Positions 60,996 through 64,000 of a stretch of DNA of 64,000 nucleotides are shown here, in pieces (position 1 is the first letter of the stretch; each line of letters starts with the position of its first letter). Position numbers and translations under genes: made by a program. The notes beneath the pieces are model-generated. The model had not been told where the DNA came from. It saw only the letters and a program-made list of their open reading frames with translations, and made no database searches. This DNA is from Zoroaster sp. YZ-2022 (Eukaryota > Echinodermata > Asteroidea > Forcipulatida > Zoroasteridae), in the NCBI GenBank assembly GCA_029582265.1, contig CM055816.1, forward strand, positions 8,184,047 to 8,248,046, written 5' to 3'.

Positions 60996-61372
60996 AAAGA
61001 GGTTACAATAATTGCGGATCTAGAATCCACAATTTTAGGGGCCCAATGTTGGATGGGGCTATATGAATATTTGTGATCTTGCAAGAAAAACGGCAGCCTC
61101 CACCTCAGTAGTCAGAATAGGCTATAACATAATATAAAAAAAATATTCATGGGCTATCAAAAAGTGCATGTGTGTATGTGTGGGGGAACATATTCTGTCC
61201 CCCACTCTAAAAAATGGAGGGTATCACATCCCCCGACCCATCGATCGACGCCCGTGATGATTAGAACAGTCTAGTATAGATGTTTACAAAGTTACCTGCT
61301 TACATGATATTGCCTAAAACAACATCTATATACCTCAAAACTGCAATTATTTTGTACATTTTAACATTCTAG
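60996..61372. other. No gene seen
   Basis: Unique intronic or intergenic sequence up to the candidate exon 4 acceptor; short G-runs only. Confidence 0.35.
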
Positions 61373-61430
61373 AAAAACAAATACTACAAAAGGAAAAAGC
61401 AAAGAGAAACACGTGACCACAAGAAGCGAG
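61373..61430 (+). CDS. Possible exon 4 of the gene at 56.1 kb
   Basis: A pyrimidine-containing tract and 'cattctag' acceptor end at 61372; a GTAAAT donor begins at 61431. The exon starts in phase 0, matching the end of exon 3, and reads 'KNKYYKRKKQRETRDHKKR', a strongly basic peptide that could be a nuclear-localisation or nucleic-acid-binding tail. The intron from exon 3 would be 4.06 kb. The link rests on phase and splice sites only, and missing intermediate exons cannot be excluded. Confidence 0.4.
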
Positions 61431-61639
61431 GTAAATGAATAATTATTTTGCACATGAGCTTATTGATTAAAAATAAACATACGATCGTGTGACTCGAGAA
61501 GATTGCGTGCAGCGGTATTGGATACCAGTGGGAATGGGGGAGGGGCTTTCTGCAGCATTCCACGAATCATGCTGCACACAATGACATCACTAACACGAAA
61601 TAGTTAGTTCCTAGACGTCAGTCTTGGCTGACAAACAGC

Positions 61640-61854
61640 GCAGCAGCCTAGAGCCAGACTGTAGGCGTGTACTATTTAAGTAGGTCTGCGCGTTAGGGTA
61701 GCCTATTTTAGTTCTAGTATAGTACCCGACCGGATCAGTGCAGTCAATTATCACCGAAGTAGTGCAGCTATTTCATTAATAGCGTACGAGGAACTTCGTC
61801 TTAACTCAGCGATTCTTAGATCAGTCAGAAGACTGGGGAGTCTAGCAACGAGTG
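61640..61854 (+). promoter_or_regulatory. Candidate promoter and untranslated first exon
   Basis: A TATA-like 'actatttaagtagg' (61671-61684) is followed by about 170 bases without long AT runs, ending in 'gcaacgagtg' and a strong donor GTGAGT at 61855. No ATG-led frame is open to the donor, so it would be a 5' UTR exon. It could start a downstream gene beyond the window. Weak evidence. Confidence 0.25.
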
Positions 61855-61943
61855 GTGAGTATAGTTGTGGGGGTATATACCCTTATAAAAGTTTCACAGT
61901 GTCGTCACACAGTCAAACCTCTGCAATCTCTCCAAGTTTTATA

Positions 61944-62034
61944 TTGAAATTCACTCTAACCGATTGAAACTAATGACACATTGTTCATAAATTGTCACTA
62001 CTATCAATCCGTTTAGAGTGAATTTCAATTTAAA
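61944..62034. repeat. Inverted repeat / hairpin, 25-bp arms
   Basis: 'attgaaattcactctaac' then 'cgattga' at 61944-61968 pairs with 'tcaatccgtttagagtgaat' and 'ttcaat' near 62008-62034, with one or two mismatches and a loop of about 40 bases. The region after it (62045-62125) repeats CACAGTG/CACTGTG words. Confidence 0.65.
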
Positions 62035-62126
62035 ACTTTTAGAGTGTATGAACACAGTGTTTTACTGTGTATTCCTCCCAGTCGTCACACTGTGGCCTCA
62101 CTGTGTTCTGTGTGTGTGACACTTAA

Positions 62127-62559
62127 TTTGGGGAAAGAATGTTGTATCCGACTGCCACTTTTTAAGGGTTTTTTGGAATTTCTTTACAATCATACCAGTT
62201 AAAAAATGATTCCATCGATTTTTGGGGGTACAGAAAGCGAAAACTATCTTTAAAATCTACTTTTATGATGGTTTTCGGACCTGATTTCCCTTCTCAAAAA
62301 TCCTCCCCTTCAGAAAATAGAAGGATCCTATTGTAGTAGCCACTGCGCATGAACAATTACCGTTTTGGTCACTTCTGGGGGAGTTGACAGGATCAGACTG
62401 ACTGTCAGTCAGGATCAGACTGACAAATATCCTGGAATAATTTGTATATGTCCATCATCATCCATATATTCTCCACCTTACTAGGTAGGTAAGATTACAT
62501 TATTGGTTATATTTAATGAGAAAAAGTGGCGGTCGGATACGACATTCTACCCGAATTTG
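62127..62559. mobile_element. MITE-like element with 27-bp-plus inverted ends
   Basis: 'agaatgttgtatccgactgc' plus 'cactttt' (62136-62163) is matched inverted by 'aaaagtggcggtcggatacg' plus 'acattct' (62521-62547). Only two substitutions separate the arms, and weaker matching continues outward to 'aattyggg'. The interior has no coding frame but contains three copies of 'ggatcagactgac' around 62389-62426. No unambiguous target duplication was identified, so the class is open. Confidence 0.6.
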
Positions 62560-63240
62560 GAGATATCGTAGAGTAGAGAAGTTATTCTTTACAGAGATAC
62601 ATCGAGGAATTGTGCCGGCAATTATATACCGGTACTTGTTAGTCACCTATACCTTGACATTCCTTAAACTTGGGAAAGGTACACAGTTGGTAATGTTGGC
62701 AAAACTGCTCCCATGGGAAACATAAAACAACCAATCTGTGAATGTTTCAGCTCAATACAGAGTCCAAGTCATGAGAAAAATGTGAAAAAACATTCACAAT
62801 ATTTAGCAAAAAGTTGTTAACGTTTTTTGTGTAATTTTCCTATATCAGAACACATCAGACATAATAATATTACAGGATAATTGGTATCTACCAACTTCAC
62901 ATCAATTAGCTTTCTAAAAATAATTGTGTAATTTTGTACTCTGGTAATTACCAATGTACCTTGTACCTTTCCCTCAATATAAACAGATTTTGTATTAAGG
63001 CTTTGTGAGTTGTCCTGATCTATCAAGATATTCTGTTTTCTGTCTTTAATTTGTTTTTGTTGATTGTTTATGACATGATATTTTGAGATGTTGTATTACT
63101 GAATAAATAATCCAACCAAACCTACACCTTGTAAAGGGAAAGAAAACATTTTTTTCAATATCACCAACATTACGGTACCTAGTAGCTACAATCCCGGTCA
63201 AATCTCGATGGCCCCCCGCCCGCCGGCCCCCTAACAATGT
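62560..63240. other. No gene seen
   Basis: AT-rich sequence; frames at 62817-63026 and 63046-63237 (minus) show no motif. C-rich run at 63209-63232. Confidence 0.4.
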
Positions 63241-63284
63241 TGGCTCTCATTCCAAAGTCTGTGCTCTGGCTGGAGATAACAACA

Positions 63285-63330
63285 TTGGTGGGGGGTGGGG
63301 GAGCGGGGAGCGGGGGACTGGGGAGGGTAT
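63285..63330 (+). other. G-rich tract with quadruplex-forming potential
   Basis: Five G-runs of four to six bases separated by one to three bases ('ggtggggggtgggggagc', 'ggggagcgggggactgggg'). This meets the usual four-run pattern for an intramolecular G-quadruplex. A C-rich tract lies about 50 bases upstream on the same strand. Confidence 0.6.
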
Positions 63331-63688
63331 GTTTATTGTCACGTGTCCCAACTATTTTGGCCGGGATTGTCTGAATTCCCTTGTAGTATTTGTGAGCGAC
63401 ATGCCCATTTTATCCATGCGCTTCTTGTCTGTCTTTAAAGCTTTGTGAATTTTATTTTATTTCAGTTTTTTATTTTATTTTATTATTACAGTAGTACTAT
63501 TATTGTTTCCCTGGAGGGGTGTTTGGTTTTGTTTCCCAAACATGAAATGGCATCCAAAGGTTGAATTAAAGAACATTTATTTTTGGGGAAAAAAATAAAA
63601 TATTATTGTAGATTTACCCTAACGTGTGATAAGTACTGTATACTCAGTGTTTCCCGAGTTCTGCGGAGAAAAACACATAATTGTTTTA

Positions 63689-63765
63689 CACGGGTGGGAT
63701 TCGAACCTACGATCACCGCGTTCCAACGCACGTGTCTCAACAACTACACCACCGTGGTACCCGCT
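63689..63765 (-). other. tRNA-like sequence (pseudogene or SINE head)
   Basis: On the minus strand the 77 bases carry a perfect-consensus A box TGGTGTAGTTG, a B box GGTTCGAATCC, and complementary ends AGCGGGT / ACCCGTG that pair at six of seven positions including a wobble. The anticodon arm is irregular: the best pairing leaves an eight-base loop, so a working tRNA is unlikely. No SINE tail was recognised downstream. Confidence 0.5.
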
Positions 63766-64000
63766 GAAGTGGACACTAAGGTTGACTTAAAGAACATTTA
63801 ACTGTACAATAAAGAAGGAGACTCACTCCCATGAAGAGGCTTATATGTTGTTTGTGTATCCTAATACGCTTTTCGCGTTGAACACGAACTCTCTTTTAAG
63901 TGATAACATGTTTCTAGGTGCAATTTTATTCATTCATAAGAATATTAGTTCAGAAAATATTGTTTAAGGACGATGCATGGCTGCAATGCGCTTGCGCGCA
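63766..64000. other. No gene seen at window end
   Basis: Unique sequence to the edge; ends in a CpG-containing 'gcgcttgcgcgca'. Confidence 0.4.

Overview
The window looks like eukaryotic, AT-rich, intron-bearing genomic DNA from a marine invertebrate, most likely a non-vertebrate deuterostome such as an echinoderm, hemichordate or amphioxus-like animal. This is inferred from tandem TRIM genes (RING, B-boxes, coiled coil, NHL-like C-terminus), CR1/L2-type and I-type LINEs, THAP-bearing DNA transposons and tRNA-derived SINEs. There are no bacterial operons, no rRNA and no CRISPR array. Most of the window is repeats and transposon debris; host coding sequence is sparse.

Layout. 0.1-1.6 kb: decayed coding remnant on the minus strand. 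4.5-7.95 kb: a short 3' tail and a longer copy of CR1/L2-type LINEs, both minus. 9.0-10.67 kb: tandem satellite of about 208 bp. 11.1-17.9 kb: minus-strand I-type LINE (zinc-knuckle ORF1; ORF2 with endonuclease, reverse transcriptase and RNase H). Its ORF1 is split by a 1.38-kb THAP-encoding DNA transposon. 18.05-20.8 kb: TRIM copy A, with a 5'-truncated CR1/L2 insertion in its upstream region. 21.9-24.1 kb: Gypsy-like integrase fragment and a candidate LTR. 26.4-29.5 kb: an old tandem duplication, one half carrying a 21-bp minisatellite. 29.95-31.27 kb: hAT-type element with a perfect 8-bp target duplication. 31.76-34.7 kb: TRIM copy B, a pseudogene. 34.9-37.1 kb: 79-bp satellite interrupted by a fold-back element. 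39.18-54.82 kb: nine tandem copies of a 1.68-kb macrosatellite, each with an internal 20-bp minisatellite. 56.1-61.4 kb: a multi-exon plus-strand gene that I do not recognise, holding a complete SINE with a 19-bp target duplication in a large intron. 61.6-64 kb: candidate promoter exon, hairpins, a MITE-like element, a G-rich tract and a tRNA-like sequence.

The strongest results come from comparing repeats inside the window. The two TRIM copies date the CR1/L2 insertion and expose independent frameshifts. The interrupted LINE ORF1 gives the insertion site of the THAP element to the base. The macrosatellite copies fall into two sequence types with an apparent recombinant. Nothing here is clearly a new biological system; the best candidates for novelty are the macrosatellite and the unrecognised gene at 56.1 kb. 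No database search was possible, so family names rest on motifs and are stated with matching confidence.
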